DNA from: Sphingopyxis sp. DBS4
GTDB taxonomy: Bacteria > Pseudomonadota > Alphaproteobacteria > Sphingomonadales > Sphingomonadaceae
NCBI RefSeq assembly: GCF_024628865.1
Contig: NZ_CP102384.1
Span: 62,001-126,000, forward strand
Length of the DNA: 64,000 bases
Reading direction: 5' to 3'
Shown here piece by piece: positions 1 through 8,040 of this stretch. Positions within the stretch are counted from its first letter, which is position 1. Every line of letters begins with the position of its first letter. A model generated the notes under the pieces. The model saw only the letters and a list, made by a program, of their open reading frames with translations, was not told the origin of the DNA and did not search any database. The position numbers and the translations under genes are program-made.

Positions 1-1
1 G

Positions 2-2578
2 GAGGGCGCGGCGATCATTGCCCATGTCCAGTCGAACGTCACCAATTCGGGGACGCTCACCGGCGGAGGCGGGGTTGCGGTTCAGCTCGACGCCTATGAC
101 GACAATGTGACCCTGCACACCGGCAGCGCCATCACCGGCCTCGTCGACGCGGGCGAGGGGACCGACAGGCTGACCCTCGACGGCGACATATTGGAACTCA
201 CCGAAGCGCAGCAGCTCACTGCGGCGGCCGGATTCGAGGAATTGCAGGTCGCGGCGGGCTATTGGTCGACATCGGGCGTGGTCGGTGAATTCGGCCATGT
301 CGCGATCGAAGAAGGCGCGGCGCTTCAGGTCAATGAGGTGACGGTCGGCGGCGAAGCCGATTCGCCGATCCTGACCGCGTCGGTCGTCACCAACGGCCTC
401 CTCGTGCTGAACTTCGGCGACGACGAGACCGTGTCCAACCTCGACGAACTGACGATCAGCGGCAGCGGCAAGCTGCAACTGATCGGCGACGCGGTGTTCA
501 CCGTCGATACCGATACGGTGGGACACACCGGCGGCACCATCGTCTCGAACGGCGGCCTCGTCCTGACCGGCCTGCTCCAGGGCGATGTCGTCACCGAAGG
601 CAACGGCTATTTCGAACTGGGCGCGGGCGGCACCGAGGGCAGCTTCGAGGGCAATATCGTCAACGACGGCCGCTTCGTTTTCAACCGGTCGGACGATTAT
701 GACTTCCTCGGCGCCTTCTCGGGCAGCGGCACGCTCGACAAGCGCGGCGCCGGCACGCTGACCTTCATGGGCGACTATGCCTTCCAGGGCGTCACCAACA
801 TCTTCGGCGGCGCGGTCCGCATCGGCGGCATCATCAACCCCGAAACCGAGTTCAACCTCGGCGAAGGCGGTTCGCTCGATATTACCGGCAACGACCAGAC
901 GATCGGCGGTCTGGTGGGCGAGAGCGATGCCCAGGTCGTTCTCGGCGACAACCAGCTCACCGTCGACCAGAGCACGAACAGCGAGTTCGCGGGCGCGATC
1001 TCGGGCAGCGGCGGCTTCGTCAAGACGGGCGACGGCACGCTGAACCTGTCGGGCGACAGCGACTATACCGGCCCGACCACGGTCGACGGCGGCAAGCTCG
1101 CGGTCAACGGCTCGATCGTCTCCGACGTCACCGTGAACGCGGGCGGCGCGCTCGGCGGCAACGGCAGCGTCGGATCGACGACGATCAACGGCGACGGCAA
1201 GCTGACCCCGGGCAATTCGATCGGCCGCCTGACCGTCGCGGGCGACCTGACCTTCGCGGCGGGTTCGGTCTATGAGGTCGAGGTCAACGCCGCGGGCCAG
1301 GGCGACCGGGTCGATGCGACCGGCACCGTCACGATCGACAGCGGCGCGAGCGTCGCGGTCCTCGCCGAGGACGGCGACTACAACGGCCGCACCGATTATG
1401 TGATCGTCACCGGCGCGGGCGGCGTCGACGGCAGCTTCGGCTCGGTGACGAGCGACCTTGCCTTCCTCGATCCGCTGCTGCGCTACAGCGCCACGGCCGT
1501 GACGCTGTCGCTCTATCGCAACGACGTCGATTTCGCCGATGTCGCGATCGGCTTCAACCAGGCGGGCGTCGCCGCCGCGGTGCAGTCGCGCGGTATCGAC
1601 GATCCGCTGTTCGAGGCGGTCGTGAACCAGAATGCGGCGGGCGCGCAGGCGGCGTTCGGCGACCTGTCGGGCGAAATCCTCGCGAGCACGATCAGCGGGC
1701 TCACCGACGACAGCCGCCATCTGCGCAATGCGCTCTACGGGCTGACGGGACCGGAGGAAGCGAGCCTGTTCGTCTGGGGTTCGGCCTTCGGCGGCTGGGG
1801 CGATTTCGACGCCAAGGCGGGCCGCTTCGCGATGGACACCGATCACAAGGGCTTCGTGACCGGCATCGGCTATGGCGGCAAGGGCTTCGCCGCGGCGCTG
1901 TCGGCGGGGATCGGAAATTCCGACTTCCGCTTCGGCGGTCGCAGCGACCGGGCAAAGGCCGACAGCAAATATCTGGCCGCGCACCTGACCTATGGCACCG
2001 GCGCGGGCTTCCGCGGCGCGGCCGGGCTCGCCTATGGCTGGCACGATGTCGATACGGTGCGCACGATCGGCTTCACGCCGCTCGCGCAGACGCTCGAATC
2101 GAACCGCGACGCGACCACGCTGCAACTGTTCGCCGAGGCCGGATATGATGTGAAGACGGGCAGCCTCGCGCTGACCCCCTTCGCCCGGATCGCGCATGTC
2201 CGCACCAAGAGCGACGCCTTCGTCGAGACGGGCGGCAATGCCGCGCTCGCGCTCGCCAAGGCCGAGCAGGAAACGACCTTCCTCAGCCTCGGCGCCCGGG
2301 CGCGTCTCAACGCCGATCAGTCGGGCTTCCAGCCCTATCTGTCGGCGGCGTGGAACCGTGCGTCGGGCGACCGCGGCGCTCCGGCCCTGGCCGGCTTCGC
2401 GACTGGTGGCGGCAGCTTCGCGCTGCTCGGCACGCTGATCCCGAAGAACTCGGCCGAGGTCGAAGCGGGCTTCGACTATAGCGCGGGCAATCTGCGGATC
2501 GGCGCGGCCTACAGCGGCACGCTCGCGTCGGATCGTAGCACGCATGGCTTGCGGATAACCGCGCGGATCGCCTTCTGA
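2..2578 (+). CDS. Autotransporter, C-terminal part (5' end outside window)
   Basis: A type V secretion (autotransporter) protein whose barrel exports its own passenger to the cell surface. The frame is open from the first bases, so the start and signal peptide lie outside the window; the first internal ATG at 107 is not the real start. The passenger is rich in Gly, Thr, Asp and Val and carries autotransporter-associated beta-strand repeats such as GTLTFMGDYAFQG and GTLNLSGDSDYTG, each followed by a 'GG..R/KL.V.G' turn. A linker with GDGKLTPGNSIG precedes the barrel, which starts near the segment EEASLFVWGSAFGGWG. The last residues, ITARIAF, end in the terminal Phe typical of outer-membrane barrels. 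No protease or lipase motif is visible in the passenger, so adhesion is only a guess. It ends 557 bp before the receptor gene and is probably a separate unit. Confidence 0.88.
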   Translation, partial: EGAAIIAHVQSNVTNSGTLTGGGGVAVQLDAYDDNVTLHTGSAITGLVDAGEGTDRLTLDGDILELTEAQQLTAAAGFEELQVAAGYWSTSGVVGEFGHVAIEEGAALQVNEVTVGGEADSPILTASVVTNGLLVLNFGDDETVSNLDELTISGSGKLQLIGDAVFTVDTDTVGHTGGTIVSNGGLVLTGLLQGDVVTEGNGYFELGAGGTEGSFEGNIVNDGRFVFNRSDDYDFLGAFSGSGTLDKRGAGTLTFMGDYAFQGVTNIFGGAVRIGGIINPETEFNLGEGGSLDITGNDQTIGGLVGESDAQVVLGDNQLTVDQSTNSEFAGAISGSGGFVKTGDGTLNLSGDSDYTGPTTVDGGKLAVNGSIVSDVTVNAGGALGGNGSVGSTTINGDGKLTPGNSIGRLTVAGDLTFAAGSVYEVEVNAAGQGDRVDATGTVTIDSGASVAVLAEDGDYNGRTDYVIVTGAGGVDGSFGSVTSDLAFLDPLLRYSATAVTLSLYRNDVDFADVAIGFNQAGVAAAVQSRGIDDPLFEAVVNQNAAGAQAAFGDLSGEILASTISGLTDDSRHLRNALYGLTGPEEASLFVWGSAFGGWGDFDAKAGRFAMDTDHKGFVTGIGYGGKGFAAALSAGIGNSDFRFGGRSDRAKADSKYLAAHLTYGTGAGFRGAAGLAYGWHDVDTVRTIGFTPLAQTLESNRDATTLQLFAEAGYDVKTGSLALTPFARIAHVRTKSDAFVETGGNAALALAKAEQETTFLSLGARARLNADQSGFQPYLSAAWNRASGDRGAPALAGFATGGGSFALLGTLIPKNSAEVEAGFDYSAGNLRIGAAYSGTLASDRSTHGLRITARIAF

Positions 2579-2699
2579 CCATACTACCCCGGTTGGATGG
2601 AAGACGCGCGGTTCGGGGCCGGAGCAGGGTCAATCGCTTCGGCCCCATTCGATAGAGACGAGATATCCCGATGCTCGCCGCGACCCTGAGCAGAAGGAT

Positions 2700-2760
2700 G
2701 GGCCTCCGGCACGTCATGTGTCGGAGGCCCGAAAGGGCCCGCCTGCCGGTGGGCCCTTTC
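2700..2760. terminator. Tandem hairpins downstream of the autotransporter
   Basis: Two adjacent inverted repeats. GGGCCTCCG (2700-2708) pairs with CGGAGGCCC (2722-2730), and GAAAGGGCCC (2731-2740) pairs perfectly with GGGCCCTTTC (2751-2760). The second stem carries its own A-run and T-run inside the arms, as bidirectional terminators often do, but no further T-run follows. The distance of about 120 bp from the stop codon lowers confidence. Confidence 0.5.
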
Positions 2761-3053
2761 CATTGCGGTTCAACGAAAGAGGATTCCCCCGCGATCGCGG
2801 CCGTTCTCCCGCGGCCCGCATCTCGGGCACGGGAAATGCGCCTGTGCTTGCGCATTGCATTCGTAATCGGAACCGGTCCGCAATCCTTCTCCCGCCCGGA
2901 TGGCTGTTGCCGGCTGTCGCTGGCATTCCCATATAAAAGCGTTTGAATTCAATATCCTTTCAAGCGGAATCCGGACAGGCGAATGCGTCTGACCGTCCCA
3001 TGCAACGATCGACCCGCCGCCGCGTCTGATGCAGGGCGACCCGGTGGGACGCA

Positions 3054-3092
3054 TTGACAAAGGGAACGTTATCATTTAGGTGAACGTTCACA
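3054..3092 (+). promoter_or_regulatory. Candidate promoter with two LacI-type operators, receptor gene
   Basis: A TTGACA -35-like hexamer lies at 3054-3059. Two palindromic sites centred on AACGTT follow: GGAACGTTAT (3063-3072) and the perfect TGAACGTTCA (3081-3090), centres 18 bp apart. Reverse-complemented, the first reads TGATAACGTTCC, close to the TGATAACGTTCACA site before the GH3 gene. A CpG-centred palindrome is the usual operator form for LacI-family regulators, and a LacI-family gene lies 6.5 kb downstream. A binder placed here would block initiation at the adjacent promoter. The -10 element is not obvious. The link to that particular regulator is inferred. Confidence 0.6.
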
Positions 3093-3135
3093 TGAAAACG
3101 CCGTCATCAGAGCGGCTCAATCGGGAGGGTTCAGG

Positions 3136-6100
3136 ATGCAGGCTTCGCACAGGCATTGGCTCGCCAGGCTTTTGGTCGGCACGTCGGCGCTGTCGCTGAT
3201 GGGGGCGGCGCAGACCGCGATGGCGCAGGAAGCGCCGGCGGACAATGGCGGCGGCGACGAGATCGTCGTGACCGGTATCCGCGCCAGCCTCGAATCGGCG
3301 GCTGCGATCAAGCGCGACGCGCAGGGCGTCGTCGATGCGATCTCGTCCGAGGACATCGGCAAATTCCCCGACACCAATCTCGCCGAATCGCTCCAGCGCA
3401 TCACCGGCGTGTCGATCGACCGTTCGAACGGCGAGGGCTCGACCGTTACCGTTCGCGGCTTCGGCCCCGAATTCAACCTGGTGACGCTGAACGGCCGCCA
3501 GATGCCGACCGCGATCATCGGCGACGGCGGCAGCGCGCCCTCGTCGCGCTCGTTCGACTTCGCCAACCTCGCGTCCGAAGGCATCGCCGCGGTCGAGGTC
3601 TACAAGAGCGGTCGCGCGACGGTCGAATCGGGCGGCATCGGCTCGACGATCAACATCCGCACCCCGCGCCCGCTCGACAAGCCGGGGATGCACGGCAGCC
3701 TCTCGGTCAAGGGCGTCTATGATTCGTCGCGCAACGAAGGCCATCCGATCACGCCCGAAATCTCGGGCATCTTCAGCACGACGTTCGCCGACGACAGGAT
3801 CGGCATCCTGATCACCGGCTCCTATCAGAAGCGCAAGTCGAGCACGAACCAGGCCAATGTCGGCTGGCGCGACGGCTATCTCGGGTCCGATGAGAATATG
3901 TGGGGCGGACTGGCCTTCCCGGGCGATCCGCGCTTCGCCAACATCACCAACCGCCCGGGGCCGGACGACGTCTATCAGGTGCCGCAGAATGGCTCCTACG
4001 ACCTCAACGACATCGACCGCGAGCGGATCAACGGCCAGGCGGTGCTGCAATTCCGCCCCGTCGACGGGCTGACCGCGACGCTCGATTACACTTATTCGCG
4101 CAACACGGTGCAGACGCGGAACAGCAATGTCGGCATCTGGTTCAACCATGAGGATACGACGAGCGCGTGGACCGACGGTCCCGTCGCGGGGCCGATCTTC
4201 TATTCCGAACATTTCGCGGCGCCCACCGCGCCGCCGAGCGAGACGACGCTGAACAGCGGCAAGGATCTGTCCTACAGCGGCGCGCTCAGCGACAACCGCG
4301 CCGAAAACCGTTCGCTGGGCTTTAACCTGACCTGGCAGGGCGACGACGGCGTGACGATCGACCTTGACGCGCATCATTCGACCGCGACAGTGAAGCCCGT
4401 CAATCGTTTCGGGTCGAGCATGTCGGTCGGCAACGCGATCTTCGGCGTTCAGAACCAGACGATCAATTTCGAGAACGACCTGCCGATCCTGTCCTACGAA
4501 ATGTATCCGGGGATCGATCCGCTGAACGCCGCGCTGATCCAGCCGACGGGCAATGCGTTCCGCGCCGCCTATTTCCGCGACGAGATCAACCAGGTGCAAT
4601 TGCACGGCCGCTATGATCATGAGGGCGGCTTCCTCGACAGCATCGATTTCGGCGTATCCTATGTCGAAAATAACGTGCGGTCCGCCTTCGGCACGATCCA
4701 GAACGATACCTGGGGTGGCGCGGGCCCCGCGTCGGATATTCCCGACGACATCTTCACGCTCCAGACGCTGCCCGACAAATTCCCCGGGCTCGCGCAGCCG
4801 GGGATGATCCAGAGCTTCTACTCGTTCGATTTCGAGCGGATGGCCGACCTGATCGAAAATCTCTACGGCACCTGCAGCAACCCGCTGACCGGCGCGCAGG
4901 CGATCCCCGGCACCTGCATCGCGGCCTACAACACCGACCGGCGCATCACCGAAAAGACGCTGGCGCCCTATGTGCAGGTCGCGACCAAATTCGACCTGTT
5001 CGACAATCCCGCGCATTTTGTCGCCGGACTGCGTTACGAAAGCACCGACATTTCGTCGGCGGCGCTGGTGCCGGTGCCCGTCGATACGCGCTGGGTGGGC
5101 GAGAATGAATTCAACATCGTCCTGTCGGGCGACAGCGACTTCACGCGCTTCAAGGGATCGTATGAAAACTGGCTGCCGGCATTCGACCTCGACGTCTCGC
5201 CGCTGCAGGACGTCAAGCTTCGCGCGTCGTACAGCCACACGATCACGCGCGCCGACTATGCGAATATGCAGGGCGGGCGTACGCTCGACACGCTGTTCCG
5301 CGTCGGCGGCGGCACGGGGGCGCAGGGCAATCCGGGGCTCGTCCCCTACAAGTCGAAGAATATCGATCTGTCCGCCGAATGGTATTACGCGCCCGGCAGC
5401 TATGTGTCGGTCGGTTGGTTCCACAAGGATGTCAGCAATTTCATCTCGACCACCCGCGTCGATACCCCGGCCTTCGGGTTGACCACCCCGGTGAACGGGC
5501 CGCGCTGGAACGCCGCGGTCGCGGCGATCGGGCAGGGAGCGACGGTGTCGCAGATCCGCCAATATATCTTCGAACATTATCCCGATACGGTGACGATCAC
5601 CGGCGGCGGGCCGGGCACTTATGTCGGCGTCATCAACAGCGCGCCCGGCGATCCGCTGCTCAATTTCCAGATCACGCAGCCGATCAACAGCGATCAGACC
5701 GCGTCGCTCAACGGCTGGGAGTTCGCGCTCCAGCACAGCTTCTGGGACACCGGCTTTGGCGTTCTGCTGAACTATACGATCGTCAACGGCGACGCAGTCT
5801 ACGACAATACGCAGCCGGCGTCGGTGCCGCAATTCGCGCTGACGGGCCTTTCCGACAGCGCCAACGCGGTCGCCTATTACGACAAGGGCGGTCTGCAGGC
5901 GCGCGTCGCGTGGAACTGGCGCGACAAGTTCCTGCAATCGACGGGGCCGAACCCGACCTATGTCGAGGCCTATTGGCAGATCGACGCCAGCGCGAGCTAT
6001 GAATTCATTCCCGGCTTCACCGCCTTCGTCGAGGCGATCAACCTGACCGGGGAGGGGCGGCGCGCGCATATGCGAAGCAGCAATAATGTGACCTTCGTGT

Positions 6101-6147
6101 CGCCGGGCTTCGCCCGCTACGCGGCCGGAATCCGGTTCAACTTCTAA
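3136..6147 (+). CDS. TonB-dependent receptor (Caulobacter/Xanthomonas type)
   Basis: An outer-membrane ligand-gated channel of 1003 residues, driven by TonB. After a signal peptide ending AMAQ comes a TonB-box region (DEIVVTGIRASL), then the plug domain with the family signatures DIGKFPDTNLAESLQRI and RGFGPEFN, then the 22-strand barrel ending GIRFNF with a terminal Phe. There is no N-terminal STN domain, so signalling to an anti-sigma factor is not expected. The length and signatures fit the Xanthomonas/Caulobacter receptor subfamily often found in sugar-utilisation loci. The neighbouring GH3 enzyme, sugar transporters and LacI regulator point to an oligosaccharide ligand rather than a siderophore; that is inference from context. 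Two AACGTT palindromes sit just upstream and a hairpin terminator follows at 6188-6218. Confidence 0.95.
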   Translation: MQASHRHWLARLLVGTSALSLMGAAQTAMAQEAPADNGGGDEIVVTGIRASLESAAAIKRDAQGVVDAISSEDIGKFPDTNLAESLQRITGVSIDRSNGEGSTVTVRGFGPEFNLVTLNGRQMPTAIIGDGGSAPSSRSFDFANLASEGIAAVEVYKSGRATVESGGIGSTINIRTPRPLDKPGMHGSLSVKGVYDSSRNEGHPITPEISGIFSTTFADDRIGILITGSYQKRKSSTNQANVGWRDGYLGSDENMWGGLAFPGDPRFANITNRPGPDDVYQVPQNGSYDLNDIDRERINGQAVLQFRPVDGLTATLDYTYSRNTVQTRNSNVGIWFNHEDTTSAWTDGPVAGPIFYSEHFAAPTAPPSETTLNSGKDLSYSGALSDNRAENRSLGFNLTWQGDDGVTIDLDAHHSTATVKPVNRFGSSMSVGNAIFGVQNQTINFENDLPILSYEMYPGIDPLNAALIQPTGNAFRAAYFRDEINQVQLHGRYDHEGGFLDSIDFGVSYVENNVRSAFGTIQNDTWGGAGPASDIPDDIFTLQTLPDKFPGLAQPGMIQSFYSFDFERMADLIENLYGTCSNPLTGAQAIPGTCIAAYNTDRRITEKTLAPYVQVATKFDLFDNPAHFVAGLRYESTDISSAALVPVPVDTRWVGENEFNIVLSGDSDFTRFKGSYENWLPAFDLDVSPLQDVKLRASYSHTITRADYANMQGGRTLDTLFRVGGGTGAQGNPGLVPYKSKNIDLSAEWYYAPGSYVSVGWFHKDVSNFISTTRVDTPAFGLTTPVNGPRWNAAVAAIGQGATVSQIRQYIFEHYPDTVTITGGGPGTYVGVINSAPGDPLLNFQITQPINSDQTASLNGWEFALQHSFWDTGFGVLLNYTIVNGDAVYDNTQPASVPQFALTGLSDSANAVAYYDKGGLQARVAWNWRDKFLQSTGPNPTYVEAYWQIDASASYEFIPGFTAFVEAINLTGEGRRAHMRSSNNVTFVSPGFARYAAGIRFNF

Positions 6148-6187
6148 CCTCCAGGCGCGGCAACCCCTCCCTGCCGCCAACCGGCGA

Positions 6188-6218
6188 GAGAGTCGCGCCT
6201 CCGGGGCGCGGCTCTTTT
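6188..6218 (+). terminator. Rho-independent terminator after the receptor gene
   Basis: A stem of ten pairs (6190-6199 with 6205-6214, one G-T wobble) and a five-base loop is followed at once by TTTT. It lies 40 bp after the receptor stop and before the sapC operator. The receptor and the sapC group may therefore be separate transcripts. Confidence 0.75.
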
Positions 6219-6243
6219 GCGTGACGGGCGGGGGCGGGTGGCG

Positions 6244-6257
6244 TAGGAACGTTCCCA
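6244..6257 (+). promoter_or_regulatory. LacI-type operator before sapC
   Basis: The perfect palindrome GGAACGTTCC (6246-6255) has the same AACGTT core as the sites before the receptor and GH3 genes. It lies 45 bp upstream of the preferred sapC start. An alternative ATG at 6258 would place the site directly against the start codon. Confidence 0.55.
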
Positions 6258-6299
6258 ATGGCGAAAACCGCCGCTGCCGAACGGGAGACAAAGGATCGG

Positions 6300-7019
6300 A
6301 TGACCAGTCACGCCCCTCTCGACAACCAAAGCCACCGCGACCTTCGCGTCCGCGCCGACGCGGGGGCGGAGCTGGGCGACGGGGTGATGGCTACCTTGAT
6401 CGTGCCGTCCGAATTCCGCCGCGTGCAGGCCGATTTTCCGATCCTTTTCCGGCGCGAGGCGGGGCAGGAGCGCTTTTTCGCGGTCGCGTTGCTGGGGTTC
6501 GAGACGGGCGAGAATCTCTTTCTCGACGGTGCGGGCTGGAACGCGGGCTATCGGCCGCTGTCGCTGGCGATCCAGCCTTTCCTGATCGGCCGACCGGCGA
6601 ACGGTGACGGGCCGGGACAGGTGCATGTCGATCTTGCACATCCGCGTATCGCGCAAGGGAACGGCGGCGTGCGGCTGTTCGATGCGAACGGCCTCGCGAC
6701 GCCCTTCCTCGAAGACATCGCCGGAAAGCTCGGCGAACTCGACGACGGCTATCGCGAGAGCGGCGCCTTCTTCGACGCGCTTGCCGAGCACGACCTGCTC
6801 GAACCTTTCACTTTCGAGGTGACGCTGGAGGACGGGTCGCTCCATTCGCTCGTCGGCTTCCACATCATCGACGAGGCGCGGCTGCGCGCGCTCGATGCCG
6901 CGGCGCTCGCCGCGCTGCACGCGGCGGGGCATCTGATGCCGATCTTCATGGCGGTCGCCTCGCTGTCGCAGCTCGCGGAACTCGCGCGGCGCAAGAACCG
7001 CAGGCGGCGTGATGGCTGA
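6300..7019 (+). CDS. SapC family protein
   Basis: A protein of about 239 residues of the SapC family, named after a Campylobacter surface-layer protein gene; its biochemical role is unknown. Family hallmarks are the LIVPSEFRRVQADFPILFR segment near residue 32 and the later LEDGSLHSLVGFHIIDE. No signal peptide or membrane segment is visible, so a cytoplasmic location is likely. The start at 6300 is preferred because AAAGGA precedes it; an ATG at 6258 in the same frame would add 14 residues but abuts the operator. The stop overlaps the start of the cupin gene, so the two are probably translated together. In sphingomonads and Caulobacter this gene recurs beside receptor, cupin-8 and halogenase genes, as here. 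Confidence 0.85.
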   Translation: MTSHAPLDNQSHRDLRVRADAGAELGDGVMATLIVPSEFRRVQADFPILFRREAGQERFFAVALLGFETGENLFLDGAGWNAGYRPLSLAIQPFLIGRPANGDGPGQVHVDLAHPRIAQGNGGVRLFDANGLATPFLEDIAGKLGELDDGYRESGAFFDALAEHDLLEPFTFEVTLEDGSLHSLVGFHIIDEARLRALDAAALAALHAAGHLMPIFMAVASLSQLAELARRKNRRRRDG

Positions 7020-8040
7020 GCGGGACGCCCCGATCGACACCCGCGCCGCGCGCGTGCCCGAGCACGAATGGCGGGACGCGGGGCTGGATGCGCTGCTCGA
7101 CGGCGCGCGCGAACCGTTCGTGCTGCGCGGGCTCGTCGCCGACTGGCCGCTCGTCACCGCGGGCCGGACCTCGGCGGAGGCGGCGCGCCGCTATCTGCTG
7201 GATCATGCCCGCGACCGCGCGTTCAAGGTTTCGATCGGTCCGCCGGGGCACGACGGGCGATTGTTCTACGACGCTGACATGGCGATGAATTTCCGCACCG
7301 GCACGGGCAAGCTCGCCGACATCTTCGCGGGGCTGGCGAAGGGTGAGGAGCTGGGCGACATCCGCACCGTCTATCTCGCCTCGATCGACATTCCGGCGCA
7401 TTTCGACGGGCTCGACACCGCGAACCCGATCGATCTCGGCGCGCGTGACCCGCTCAAGAGCATCTGGATCGGGACGCGGACGCGGATCGCCGCGCACAAT
7501 GATTATCCCGACAATCTCGCCTGCTGCGCGGCGGGACGGCGGCGCTTCACCTTGTTCCCGCCCGACCAGTTCCGCAACCTCTATCTGGGGCCGATCGACA
7601 ATACCCCCGCCGGCCGCACCGTCAGCATGGTCGATTTCGCCGCGCCCGATCTTGCCGCCTATCCGCGCTTCGCGGAGGCGATGGCGCACGCGCAAACGGC
7701 GGAACTCGAACCCGGCGACGCGATCTTCATTCCCTCGATGTGGTGGCATCATGTCGAGGCGCGCGCCGACTTCAACATATTGGTCAATTACTGGTGGCGC
7801 CGCACCCCGGCCTGGTTCGGCCAGCCGCAGGAAGCGCTCAACCATGCGATCCTCGCGATCCGCGACATGGCGCCCGCGGACAAGGCGATCTGGCGCGACC
7901 TGTTCGATCATTATGTCTTCGACAACGACGGCCGGGCGACCGACCATATCCCCGAACCGGCGCGCGGCGTCCTCGCTCCTCTCACACCCGAGAGCGCGGG
8001 GCGGCTGCGCGCCTTCTTGCTGAGGACATTGAGCAGATGA
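7012..8040 (+). CDS. Cupin-8 / JmjC-like Fe(II), 2-oxoglutarate oxygenase-type protein
   Basis: A 342-residue protein of the cupin-8 (JmjC-like) family. The iron-binding triad is visible: H162-x-D164 in AAHNDYPDN and a distal His at 246 or 247 in MWWHHVEA. Early residues EPFVLRGLVADWPL match the typical start of the fold. Relatives hydroxylate proteins or small molecules using Fe(II) and 2-oxoglutarate; the substrate here is unknown. The start is GTG at 7009 or ATG at 7012, both inside the end of sapC. Its stop overlaps the halogenase start as ATGA, so sapC, this gene and the halogenase form a tightly coupled trio. Confidence 0.88.
   Translation: MAERDAPIDTRAARVPEHEWRDAGLDALLDGAREPFVLRGLVADWPLVTAGRTSAEAARRYLLDHARDRAFKVSIGPPGHDGRLFYDADMAMNFRTGTGKLADIFAGLAKGEELGDIRTVYLASIDIPAHFDGLDTANPIDLGARDPLKSIWIGTRTRIAAHNDYPDNLACCAAGRRRFTLFPPDQFRNLYLGPIDNTPAGRTVSMVDFAAPDLAAYPRFAEAMAHAQTAELEPGDAIFIPSMWWHHVEARADFNILVNYWWRRTPAWFGQPQEALNHAILAIRDMAPADKAIWRDLFDHYVFDNDGRATDHIPEPARGVLAPLTPESAGRLRAFLLRTLSR

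Larger units (their letters stand above)
2579..3135. other. 557-bp intergenic region before the receptor gene
   Basis: No convincing gene is visible. It holds a double hairpin near the autotransporter end (2700-2760) and, at its right end, a promoter-like TTGACA and two AACGTT palindromes. Short open frames here on both strands have no family resemblance and no ribosome-binding site. None of the dispersed repeat families seen further right in the window occurs here. Confidence 0.6.

Noticed and set aside
3136..6147. Receptor as a siderophore transporter with sigma-factor signalling
   Set aside because: There is no STN domain and no anti-sigma/sigma pair; the neighbours are sugar genes.
3088..6291. 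1067-residue open frame on the minus strand opposite the receptor gene
   Set aside because: Its sequence is Arg/Asp/Val-rich with no domain or signal, as expected from the antisense of a GC-rich gene; the + strand receptor is clear.
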